From Mesorhizobium ventifaucium (GTDB lineage Bacteria > Pseudomonadota > Alphaproteobacteria > Rhizobiales > Rhizobiaceae), in contig NZ_CAKXZS010000042.1 of assembly GCF_935822925.1 (NCBI RefSeq), positions 1 to 33,595 on the forward strand: DNA of 33,595 nucleotides, in the 5' to 3' direction. The notes under the pieces were generated by a model. It made no database searches and was not told the origin of the DNA. It saw nothing but the letters and a program-made list of their open reading frames with translations. Positions within the stretch are counted from its first letter, which is position 1; the number at the start of each line of letters is the position of its first letter. Made by a program: the position numbers and the translations under genes. Below are positions 22,904-29,609 of this stretch, piece after piece.

Positions 22904-24220
22904 TTACTTCACGCGGTTGTATTTCTTGAACGTCGCGTTCCAGTCCGCGGCGAGCGCATCGAGCACTTCCTTGGCCGTGCCCTGATTGCCGGTGATGTAC
23001 GGATAGACGCGTTGGTTCATCTGGATGAGCAGCTCGGCATATTCCGGCGTCGCCCAGAAGTCCTTCACCTTGAACATGGTTTCGTAGAAGGCCTTGTTGT
23101 AAGGCGTGGCGTTCTGGAATTCAGGCGACTCGAGCACCTTGGCGCTTGCCGTGTAACCGCCGAGTTCCGCCCATTTCTTCTGCGTCTCGTCCTTGATGAA
23201 CCATTCCAGGAACTTCATCGCCTCTTCCTGATTCTGCGAATAGGAGATGACGGAGATGCCCTGGCCGCCGAGCGCGGCGAACTGGTCGCCATTCGGTCCT
23301 GGAGGGTTGGCGAAGAAGCCGGTGACCTTGGCATTCGGGTTCGAGGCTTCGTTGATGAGCGCCGGGAAGAAGGCGAAGTAGTTCATGCTCATCGCCGCCA
23401 GGTTCTCGGTGATCGCCTGGTTATCCTCGATGAAGAAGCTCTTGGCCCAACCAGGAGGGGTGAAGGAATAGAGCTCCTTGTAGGCCTCGAGCGCCTTGAC
23501 GTTCTGCTCGGAGTTGATGATCCCGTCGACCTTGTAAGTGGAATAGTCGCCAAGCTCGCCGCCGAAGGAGAAAATGGCGTTCTCCACGCCCATCACCAGA
23601 GCATCGTACGAGTTATCGGTGTAGATGGCGACACCGTAGCGCTTCTCGTCGGGACGGTGGAAGAATTCAGCGATGTCGCGCAGTTGCTTCCAGTCCTTCG
23701 GCACGCCGAGATCGTAGCCGTACTTGGCTTTGAAGGCTTCCATCTCCTTCGGGTCTTCGAACCAGTCCTTGCGATAGGACCAGCCGACCGCGTCGCCCTC
23801 GGCCGGTATCGACCAGTACTTGCCGGAGTTGGACGGATATTCGGCGTAGTATTTCACCGTCGCCGGCGCCATCACTTCCTTCAGATTGTGCTTGTTGAAG
23901 AAGTCGGTGAGGTCGACATAGTGGCCTGCCTCGGAGGCCGCGCCAATCCACTGGGAATCGCCGACGACCATGTCGTAGGCGCTGCCCTTGGCGTTGAACT
24001 CGGTGAACGCCTTGGTCTGGAAATCCGGCCACGGCGTCGTCTCGACCGTGACCTTCACGCCGCTCTCGGCCTCGTAAAGGTTGACGAGTTCCTGCAAATA
24101 ATTCGCCGGATCCCATTCAGCCCAGAAGATGGTGAGTTCCTTATCCTGCGCGTAGACGGACGTTCCGCAGGCGAGCAGTAAGCCGATACCAGCAAGCATG
24201 CTGGTCATTGTCTTGCGCAT
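22904..24220 (-). CDS. Extracellular (periplasmic) solute-binding protein, family 1 (CUT1 sugar importer)
   Basis: A 438-residue periplasmic binding protein. The signal peptide is evident (MRKTMTSMLAGIGLLLACGTSVYAQ, cleavage near residue 24). The mature N-terminus LTIFWAEWDPANYLQELVNLYEAESGVKVTVE is the typical family-1 solute-binding start, and DMVVGDSQWIGAASEAGHYVDL and the aromatic-rich centre fit sugar binders. The ATG at 24220 has GGGAGGAAA about 6 bases upstream; a longer frame to 24244 has no support. It is first in the importer operon. The upstream region carries two TGGT-N3-ACCA operators, linking it to the FadR-type GntR system. The substrate is unknown. Confidence 0.9.
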   Translation of the reverse strand: MRKTMTSMLAGIGLLLACGTSVYAQDKELTIFWAEWDPANYLQELVNLYEAESGVKVTVETTPWPDFQTKAFTEFNAKGSAYDMVVGDSQWIGAASEAGHYVDLTDFFNKHNLKEVMAPATVKYYAEYPSNSGKYWSIPAEGDAVGWSYRKDWFEDPKEMEAFKAKYGYDLGVPKDWKQLRDIAEFFHRPDEKRYGVAIYTDNSYDALVMGVENAIFSFGGELGDYSTYKVDGIINSEQNVKALEAYKELYSFTPPGWAKSFFIEDNQAITENLAAMSMNYFAFFPALINEASNPNAKVTGFFANPPGPNGDQFAALGGQGISVISYSQNQEEAMKFLEWFIKDETQKKWAELGGYTASAKVLESPEFQNATPYNKAFYETMFKVKDFWATPEYAELLIQMNQRVYPYITGNQGTAKEVLDALAADWNATFKKYNRVK

Positions 24221-24367
24221 GATGATTTCCTCCCTTGTGCGCATTCTACCGTATCATCCGAGCCGGCGGTGAGGCCGGCCCTGGTAGTTCCTTCCGTGAT
24301 GGCGCCGCTCCGGTTTTTGAGCCTCCTCGCCCAGCCGGAAATGGATCGCAGCCCTCACTTTCGACCC

Positions 24368-24413
24368 GCTATATTGTCCTGATCTGGTATTACCAATTTC
24401 GGACGCACGTCAA
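24368..24413 (-). promoter_or_regulatory. Promoter candidates for the sugar importer, overlapping operator copy C
   Basis: Two overlapping arrangements are visible on the minus strand. TTGGTA (24391-24396) lies 17 bases before TATAGC (24368-24373). TTGACG (24408-24413) lies 15 bases before TAATAC (24387-24392), the latter mirroring the promoter at 8239-8266. In either case the palindrome overlaps a promoter box, as expected for repression. Confidence 0.4.
24385..24395. promoter_or_regulatory. GntR/FadR-type operator, copy C (TGGTATTACCA)
   Basis: A perfect TGGT-N3-ACCA palindrome, 165 bases upstream of the sugar-binding protein start. The surrounding TCTGGTATTACCAA is identical to copy A at 8236-8249. 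Confidence 0.6.
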
Positions 24414-24557
24414 GCTCTTTCTTGGACGATGGCAGGCCCTCAGACAAGCAGATTACAGCAACATCTGTCTGTTTTTCTTAAATTTTCCTACTCGTTGATA
24501 CGCAAGGCCCTTGTTCGCGCTACGGCACGCCGACTATTGTCAGTAGTAGGCATCCCC

Positions 24558-24574
24558 ATCTGGTCGAACCAGAT
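24558..24574. promoter_or_regulatory. GntR/FadR-type operator, copy D (perfect 17-bp palindrome)
   Basis: ATCTGGTCGAACCAGAT has perfect 7-base arms around CGA. It closely resembles the classic E. coli fadB FadR operator as I recall it. It lies just beyond the TetR stop codon, 340 bases upstream of the sugar importer operon. Confidence 0.6.
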
Positions 24575-24579
24575 CGATA

Positions 24580-25263
24580 CTATTCCTCAGCTGTAGCCGG
24601 CGCGCTTCTGTCTCCTCCTGTCATCGATTCCATCACTGCAGCCCGCACCAGGGCGCCGGCTGCCCATTGCGCAACCGACATCATCTTGCGGCTGTCCAGC
24701 CCCCAGATATCCTTCAGCACGATCAGCACTTCGACGCCAAAGATCAGCGACAGGGCCTGTGCCAGGCGCTTGAATTCGCGTGGCGGCAGCCGGTGCTTGA
24801 GCGGTGCGATGGCGTCCTTTAGTAGATCGATGCGATGGCCGCGGGTGAAGGCCGGCTCGCCGTCCAGCGTGCCGGCCTGCCGCCGCGCCCACTGGTCGAG
24901 CGAAAGCTTCAGCGCCGCCTTGAACGTCGCCTCGAAGGCTTCGATGCGTGGCATGGCCGTGTCGAACAGTTCGGCGACGCGGCGCTCGGGATCGGCCGAG
25001 GCCGATTTCCAGATGAGGATCGGCCCCAGCCCTTCATCGACCACCGCCTGGACCAGCGCCGCCTGGCTTGGAAAATACCGATAGGCGGTGGCGCGGGAGA
25101 CTTCCGCCGCTTCGGCGACCTCGCTGACCGAAGGCGTGGCGCCCGCCTGCATCAGCCTTGTCGCCGTCTCCAGCATCAACCGCCTTGTGCGGGCGCGCGG
25201 CCCGCGCGCCGCTCCAGAACCCGCATCGTCGGACATTGCCGCTGGTTGACGTGAGACATTCAT
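24580..25263 (-). CDS. TetR-family transcriptional regulator
   Basis: A regulator of about 227 residues. The N-terminal helix-turn-helix is clear: TRRLMLETATRLMQAGATPSVSEVAEAAEVSRATAYRYFPSQAALVQAV. The C-terminal ligand domain is helical and of unknown specificity. Start choice is uncertain: ATG 25263 and ATG 25236 (MSDDAGSG) both lack a clear ribosome-binding site. The gene is divergent from the UPF0261-TIM-cupin operon, with a TGATAC/GTCTCA inverted repeat over that operon's -10, so it probably represses those genes. Confidence 0.82.
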   Translation of the reverse strand: MNVSRQPAAMSDDAGSGAARGPRARTRRLMLETATRLMQAGATPSVSEVAEAAEVSRATAYRYFPSQAALVQAVVDEGLGPILIWKSASADPERRVAELFDTAMPRIEAFEATFKAALKLSLDQWARRQAGTLDGEPAFTRGHRIDLLKDAIAPLKHRLPPREFKRLAQALSLIFGVEVLIVLKDIWGLDSRKMMSVAQWAAGALVRAAVMESMTGGDRSAPATAEE

Positions 25264-25286
25264 GTCAATATGATACACACGTCTCA
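25246..25286 (+). promoter_or_regulatory. Promoter and putative TetR operator for the UPF0261 operon
   Basis: TTGACG (25246-25251) and TATGAT (25269-25274) are separated by exactly 17 bases, a near-consensus sigma-70 promoter. TGATAC-N4-GTCTCA (25271-25286) is an imperfect palindrome that overlaps the -10; such TGATAC-type motifs are common TetR-family sites. A second TGAGAC at 25252-25257 is an inverted match to GTCTCA. The promoter also overlaps the start of the divergent TetR gene. Confidence 0.55.
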
Positions 25287-25378
25287 AAAAATTGCAATGG
25301 CCTTTCGCGCTGCCGAACGGCCGGGGCAAAAGAGCGGCCGGCAGCAACGCCGAGTGCGCCTGGAACCGGGGAAACGCA

Positions 25379-26575
25379 ATGAAGCGCGTCTATGTGGTGG
25401 GCACCGCCGACACCAAGGGTGAGGAACTCGCCTTTCTGGCCGATGCGGTCGCAGCCACCGGTGCTGCTGTCGCCCGCGTCGACGTCGGAACGCGCAATGC
25501 GACCGTGCCGGTCGATGTCTCGGCCGAACAGGTCGCCGGCCACCATCCCGGTGGCAGCAGTGCCGTGCTGGGCAGCGACGACCGCGGCACCGCGGTCGCG
25601 GCAATGGCCATCGCCTTCACCCGGTTTGTCCAATCGCGCACCGATATAGCAGGAGTGATCGGTATCGGCGGTGGTGGCGGCACTTCGATCATCACATCAG
25701 GCATGCGCGCGCTGCCGCTCGGCTTGCCCAAGATCATGGTCTCGACGCTCGCTTCGGGCGACACCGCGCCCTATGTCGATGTCTCCGACATCGTCATGAT
25801 GCCGTCGGTGACCGACATGGCTGGCTTGAACCAGCTGTCTCGCGTCGTGCTGCACAACGCCGCCCAGGCGATAGCAGCCATGTCTGCGACACCGGCGCCG
25901 CCGCCCGACGGCAAACCATCGATCGGGCTCACCATGTTCGGCGTGACCACGCCATGCGTGACTTCCATCGCCGACGAGCTTCGTTCGAGCTATGACTGCA
26001 TGGTCTTCCACGCCACCGGCACCGGCGGCCGCACCATGGAGAAGCTGGCCGACAGCGGCTTGCTGTCCGGCGTCATCGACATCACGACGACAGAAGTCTG
26101 CGACCTCCTGTTCGGCGGCGTTCTGCCGGCAACCGAAGACCGTTTCGGCGCGATCGCCCGCACGAAACTGCCCTATGCCGGCTCGGTCGGCGCGCTCGAC
26201 ATGGTGAATTTCTGGGCGCCGCCGACCATTCCGGAACGCTATAGCGGGCGGCTGTTTTACGAGCACAACCCGAACGTGACGCTGATGCGCACGACGCCTG
26301 ACGAAAGCCGCAGGATCGGCGAATGGATCGGCGCCAGACTGAGCCTCTGCGAGGGACCGGTCCGGTTCCTCATTCCAGAAAAAGGCGTTTCGGCGCTCGA
26401 CATCGAAGGCGGCGCCTTCTTCGACCCTGAAGCCGATGCAGCACTCTTCGAGGCCATCGAGCGCACGATCATGCCGGATAACACACGTCGCGTGATCCGC
26501 TTGCCGCTGCACATCAACGATCCCGAATTCGCCAAGGCTGCGGTTGCGGCTTTTCTCGACATCGCCACACAATGA
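25379..26575 (+). CDS. UPF0261 / Tm-1-like ATP-binding domain protein
   Basis: A 398-residue protein matching UPF0261 in length and motifs. The N-terminus reads KRVYVVGTADTKGEELAFLADAV. The glycine-rich GVIGIGGGGGTSIITSGMRALPLGLPKIMVSTLASGDTAPYVDVSDI stretch is the family hallmark, in line with the nucleotide binding known for the tomato Tm-1 N-terminal domain. The ATG at 25379 places this N-terminus first and has GGGGAAA upstream. The next gene overlaps by four bases and encodes the other half of the Tm-1 architecture. The bacterial function is, to my knowledge, not established. Confidence 0.85.
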   Translation: MKRVYVVGTADTKGEELAFLADAVAATGAAVARVDVGTRNATVPVDVSAEQVAGHHPGGSSAVLGSDDRGTAVAAMAIAFTRFVQSRTDIAGVIGIGGGGGTSIITSGMRALPLGLPKIMVSTLASGDTAPYVDVSDIVMMPSVTDMAGLNQLSRVVLHNAAQAIAAMSATPAPPPDGKPSIGLTMFGVTTPCVTSIADELRSSYDCMVFHATGTGGRTMEKLADSGLLSGVIDITTTEVCDLLFGGVLPATEDRFGAIARTKLPYAGSVGALDMVNFWAPPTIPERYSGRLFYEHNPNVTLMRTTPDESRRIGEWIGARLSLCEGPVRFLIPEKGVSALDIEGGAFFDPEADAALFEAIERTIMPDNTRRVIRLPLHINDPEFAKAAVAAFLDIATQ

Positions 26576-27513
26576 GAGACGAAGTCATGGCCGCCATACC
26601 GCGCAAGAAGATCCTGGAGAAGTTCCGCAAAATGATTGCCGGCGGTGTGCCGATCGTCGGCGGCGGCGCCGGCACCGGGCTATCGGCCAAGGCCGAGGAG
26701 GCCGGCGGCATCGACCTGATCATCATCTACAATTCCGGCCGCTACCGCATGGCCGGCCGCGGCTCGGCTGCCGGCCTGCTCGCCTATGGCAACGCCAACG
26801 AGATCGTCAAGGAAATGGCCTATGAGGTGCTTCCGGTGGTGAAAAAGACGCCGGTGCTGGCCGGCGTCAACGGCACCGATCCCTTCGTCATCATGCCGCT
26901 GCTGCTGGCCGAGCTGAAGACGATGGGTTTTTCCGGCGTGCAGAACTTTCCGACCATCGGCCTGTTCGACGGCCAGATGCGGCAGAGTTTCGAGGAAACC
27001 GGCATGGGTTTTGGGCTCGAGGTCGACATGATCGCCGCGGCACACGAGCTCGATCTGCTGACCACGCCCTATGTGTTCAACCCGGACGAGGCGCGCGCCA
27101 TGACCAAGGCCGGCGCCGACATCGTCGTCGCTCATATGGGGGTGACCACCGGCGGCTCAATCGGGGCGACGTCGGCCAAGTCACTCGACGACTGCGTGAC
27201 GGAGATCGACGCCATCGCTGAAGCAGCGCGTGTCGTGCGCAAGGATGTCATCCTGCTTTGCCATGGCGGGCCGATCTCGATGCCGGACGATGCCCGTTAC
27301 ATCCTCGAACGCTGCAGGGGCCTGCACGGATTTTACGGGGCAAGCTCGATGGAGCGGCTGCCGGCGGAAGCGGCGATCGCCAGGCAGACTGCCGATTTCA
27401 AGGCGGTCACGCTGGAGCATCGGACCCAAAAGTGGGAACCGGTTTTGGGAAAATCCGATGCGCAAACAAAAAAAAGCGGCGCCAAAACGACCGCGAAGAA
27501 AAAGAAGGGATGA
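26572..27513 (+). CDS. TIM-barrel 'phosphoenolpyruvate hydrolase-like' protein with repeat-derived C-terminus
   Basis: A 313-residue protein of the TIM_br_sig_trns family, which corresponds to the C-terminal domain of plant Tm-1. Motifs are PIVGGGAGTGLSAKAEEAGG, IIYNSGRYRMAGRGS, GVQNFPTIGLFDG, VVAHMGVTTGGSIGA and GFYGASSMERLP. Homologues, as I recall them, end soon after the segment AIARQTADFKAV (about residue 278). Here the frame continues through a 45-bp palindromic repeat (residues 283-297) into a Lys-rich tail (ending AKKKKG). The ATG overlaps the UPF0261 stop by four bases; ATG 26587 (MAAIPRKK) is an alternative. It is tightly coupled to its neighbours, so a shared complex or pathway with UPF0261 is likely. 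Confidence 0.85.
   Translation: MRDEVMAAIPRKKILEKFRKMIAGGVPIVGGGAGTGLSAKAEEAGGIDLIIIYNSGRYRMAGRGSAAGLLAYGNANEIVKEMAYEVLPVVKKTPVLAGVNGTDPFVIMPLLLAELKTMGFSGVQNFPTIGLFDGQMRQSFEETGMGFGLEVDMIAAAHELDLLTTPYVFNPDEARAMTKAGADIVVAHMGVTTGGSIGATSAKSLDDCVTEIDAIAEAARVVRKDVILLCHGGPISMPDDARYILERCRGLHGFYGASSMERLPAEAAIARQTADFKAVTLEHRTQKWEPVLGKSDAQTKKSGAKTTAKKKKG
27417..27461. repeat. Palindromic repeat inside the 3' end of the TIM-barrel gene (45 bp)
   Basis: The outer arms are GCATCGGA and TCCGATGC (perfect). The inner arms are CCCAAAA and TTTTGGG around GTGGGAACCGG. I recall near-identical sequences as dispersed repeats in Mesorhizobium and related genomes. Here it lies within the open frame and encodes approximately HRTQKWEPVLGKSDA. 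Confidence 0.65.
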
Positions 27514-27517
27514 GACG

Positions 27518-27934
27518 ATGACCGACAAGAGCAAGGTATTCGTGTATCCGAAGGACGTCAGCGCCTTCGGCTTCGACTGGGGCAGACTGTCGCTGACGGT
27601 GGCTCCCGAAGTGAATGGTGCTGCGCGCTTTTCCGGCGGCGTCGTCGACCTTCCGTCCGGCAAGGGTCACACGCGTCACAACCATCCGGGTGCGGAAGAG
27701 ATCATCTTCGTCATATCAGGCAATGGCGAGCAGATGGTCGAGGACGAAGACGGCAATCCGGTCGTTGAGAAGGTCGGCCCCGGCTGCACCATCTATGTGC
27801 CGGAAAGCCGCTTCCACTCGACGCTGAACACCGGCGATGCGCCCATGCAGCTCTTCGTCGTCTATTCGCCGGCCGGGTCGGAACTGGCGCTGCGCGACAT
27901 GCCGGATTTCAGACTGCTGCCGCCGGGCGCGTGA
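27518..27934 (+). CDS. Cupin-domain protein
   Basis: A 138-residue single-domain cupin. Metal-binding motif 1 is visible as HTRHNHPGAEEIIFVISGNGE (about 51-71), with the conserved G(X)5HXH(X)3-4E(X)6G pattern slightly modified. Motif 2 is PGCTIYVPESRFHST (about 88-102). The ATG is four bases after the TIM-barrel stop and has a good ribosome-binding site (AAGGGATGAG). It completes a three-gene operon with UPF0261 and the TIM-barrel gene. It may be a small isomerase, dioxygenase or binding protein acting on the same compound; its exact reaction is unknown. Confidence 0.85.
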   Translation: MTDKSKVFVYPKDVSAFGFDWGRLSLTVAPEVNGAARFSGGVVDLPSGKGHTRHNHPGAEEIIFVISGNGEQMVEDEDGNPVVEKVGPGCTIYVPESRFHSTLNTGDAPMQLFVVYSPAGSELALRDMPDFRLLPPGA

Positions 27935-27949
27935 CCTTCTTTCTCGGGC

Positions 27950-28132
27950 AGCGGCGCTGCCCCTCATTGCCCTGCCTGGCATTTCTCCCCGTAAACGGGG
28001 AGAAAGGTCGCCCTCGTCGACCGTTTCGCCATTCACAAGCGTTGCAGAATAAGCACCAAGGCTGCGGCCATCTCCCATCTCCCCGTCCTATGCGGGGAGA
28101 AGGTGCCGGCAGGCGGATGAGGGGCGGCGCAG
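27950..28132. repeat. Composite palindromic intergenic repeat, about 183 bp
   Basis: Left and right ends form an imperfect inverted repeat (GCGGCGCTGCCCCTCAT against ATGAGGGGCGGCGCAGC), each followed inward by its own hairpin (CTCCCCGTAAACGGGGAG and CTCCCCGTCCTATGCGGGGAG). It lies in the convergent gap between the cupin and M24 peptidase genes and may act as a bidirectional transcription barrier. Confidence 0.65.
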
Positions 28133-28146
28133 CCCGTTGGGGGAGA

Positions 28147-29337
28147 TTATGCCACCCCACCCCGGTTCCAGCCCCTGCCCCGGTCGCCGAACATGAGGTA
28201 GCCGCTATCGGTGACCGCCACCGTGTCTTCGAGCTTGATGAAGCCGCGCGTCGGGTGGAGCATCGTCGTCTCGACCGAGAGCACCATGTTTTTCTCCAGC
28301 GGCTTTTTGGCATAGGTGCCCTCATAAGTCACCGGATGGTTGGTCATCAGGAACGGCGCTTCATGGGTAATCAGTCCCATGCCGTGGGCGAAGAAATCGG
28401 TGTACGGCGCGACCTTCGACGCTCTCAGCACGCCTTGCGCGTAGGAAATCATGTCACCACCAAGAGTGCCCGCCCTGACCTTGGAAAAGGCCGCCTGCTG
28501 CACCGTCTCGACCTCGGCCAGGAGGTCCTCGAGTTCGGCATCCGGCTCGCCCAAAATGCCCATGCGACAGAGGTCGCCGATATAGCCGTGATAGTTGCCG
28601 CCTGAGTCGATCGACATCACCTCGCCCTTCTTCCACGCCTGCGGCGAGGCGGCGCGGTTGTGGCTGGCGCCGAGCGTCAACAGGCAATATTCGAAATGCG
28701 CACCGCGATTGGTCTCCTCGCGCCGCAGCTGCTCGATGATCTCGGTCTTGCTCGTGCCTTCACGTGCCCAGGCAATGGTCGCCAGCATGGAATCGGTGAT
28801 CAGTTCAGAGGCGACGCGCAGCTTCTCCAGCTCCGCATCCGTCTTGATCGCCCGCATCCGCTCCAGCATATCGGTCGCATCGATCAGCTTGGCATCCGGC
28901 AGTGCCTTGCGGATCAGCGTGTAGGCATCCGACGGCAGGAAAGCCGGCTCGATGCCGATGCGGGCGTCGCCCTTGCCGATTTTCGCCAGGTGCTCGACCG
29001 CGAGATTGGCGGCGTCGAGCGTGCCCCAGCAGGCGGCGTGCAAGGTCGGCGTCCAGAACGGGTTGTTCTGGTGCTCGGCGCCCTCCATGCGGTTGCCGAT
29101 GTAAGCGGCGTGGTCCGGCCCGCCCTTCTCGTAGACAATTATGGGCAGATAGCGGCTGTGGCCGATCGCATCCATGGCGGCGAAGAAGATGAACTTGTAG
29201 CCGCCAAGCAGATACTGCGTGTTGTGCTTGGAGGTGGCGAGCAGCACATCGATACCGGCTTCCTCCATCAGTCGATCGACCCTGGCATGATCGAACGGGA
29301 TGGTGCTGACGGCATTCTTACCCGGAGCGACGTTCAT
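28147..29337 (-). CDS. M24-family metallopeptidase (Xaa-Pro peptidase-like)
   Basis: A 396-residue protein with an N-terminal creatinase-type domain and a C-terminal pita-bread domain. All five metal ligands of an active M24 metallopeptidase are present: D244 (MSIDSGGNY), D255 (GYIGDLCR), H318 (FFAHGMGL), E356 (LSVETTM) and E370 (IKLEDTV). It therefore resembles a prolidase/aminopeptidase P more than a metal-free creatinase. The ATG at 29337 is preceded by AGGAGAGAAAG; the 29364 start is not needed. It is divergent from a peptide-type ABC importer and shares its operator region, so it probably hydrolyses the imported compound in the cytoplasm. Ectoine hydrolase (DoeA) also belongs to this fold, but no ectoine genes are adjacent. 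Confidence 0.86.
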   Translation of the reverse strand: MNVAPGKNAVSTIPFDHARVDRLMEEAGIDVLLATSKHNTQYLLGGYKFIFFAAMDAIGHSRYLPIIVYEKGGPDHAAYIGNRMEGAEHQNNPFWTPTLHAACWGTLDAANLAVEHLAKIGKGDARIGIEPAFLPSDAYTLIRKALPDAKLIDATDMLERMRAIKTDAELEKLRVASELITDSMLATIAWAREGTSKTEIIEQLRREETNRGAHFEYCLLTLGASHNRAASPQAWKKGEVMSIDSGGNYHGYIGDLCRMGILGEPDAELEDLLAEVETVQQAAFSKVRAGTLGGDMISYAQGVLRASKVAPYTDFFAHGMGLITHEAPFLMTNHPVTYEGTYAKKPLEKNMVLSVETTMLHPTRGFIKLEDTVAVTDSGYLMFGDRGRGWNRGGVA

Positions 29338-29389
29338 CTTTCTCTCCTGAATTCCTTGGCCCACGATCAGATCGCGGCAGACTCCAGTC

Positions 29390-29419
29390 TGGTCTTACAA
29401 GATAAGCCTGGTCCTACCA
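29390..29419. promoter_or_regulatory. Tandem GntR/FadR-type operators, copies E and F
   Basis: TGGTCTTACAA (29390-29400, one base off the palindrome) and TGGTCCTACCA (29409-29419, perfect) repeat with a 19-bp period within a longer similarity CTGGTCyTACmAGATAA. They lie in the 272-bp divergent gap, about 53-82 bases from the M24 peptidase start and 190-220 from the importer start. Elsewhere in the gap I see no gene. Confidence 0.55.
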
Positions 29420-29609
29420 GATAAAGTCGGACGGAACCGCTTCCTGTAACTGGTCCAGCGGACGAAAATTGCAAAGCCACATGAGGATGCGCCAAATCCG
29501 TCTCTGGCGAAACCCTCGGCAAGGCTCATAATCACCTTTGCAAGGATGCCGTCTGGCGTCCGAGGATATTGGCCACCGGCCGAGCGGCTGAGAGGTACGG
29601 AGTTCGATC

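Larger units (their letters stand above)
24221..24579. promoter_or_regulatory. Upstream region of the sugar importer operon (359 bp)
   Basis: No gene is seen here. The stretch has a relatively AT-rich centre and holds two TGGT-N3-ACCA palindromes 176 bp apart (24385 and 24561), with promoter-like boxes at 24368-24413 reading toward the binding-protein gene. The wide spacing of the two operators would allow DNA looping. Confidence 0.5.

Noticed and set aside
24441..24475. Terminator-like hairpin (CAGAT/ATCTG) followed by TTTTT on the plus strand
   Set aside because: No plus-strand gene ends upstream of it, and the stem is short with a bulge. It could end an antisense transcript, but nothing supports one.
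27950..28132. CRISPR-like array suggested by repeated CTCCCCG...GGGGAG hairpins
   Set aside because: There are only two imperfect, inverted copies with no regular spacers and no cas genes; it is a palindromic repeat element.
28147..29337. Creatinase or ectoine hydrolase assignment for the M24 gene
   Set aside because: All five metallopeptidase ligands are present, unlike creatinase, and there are no ectoine or creatine genes nearby. The general peptidase call is safer.
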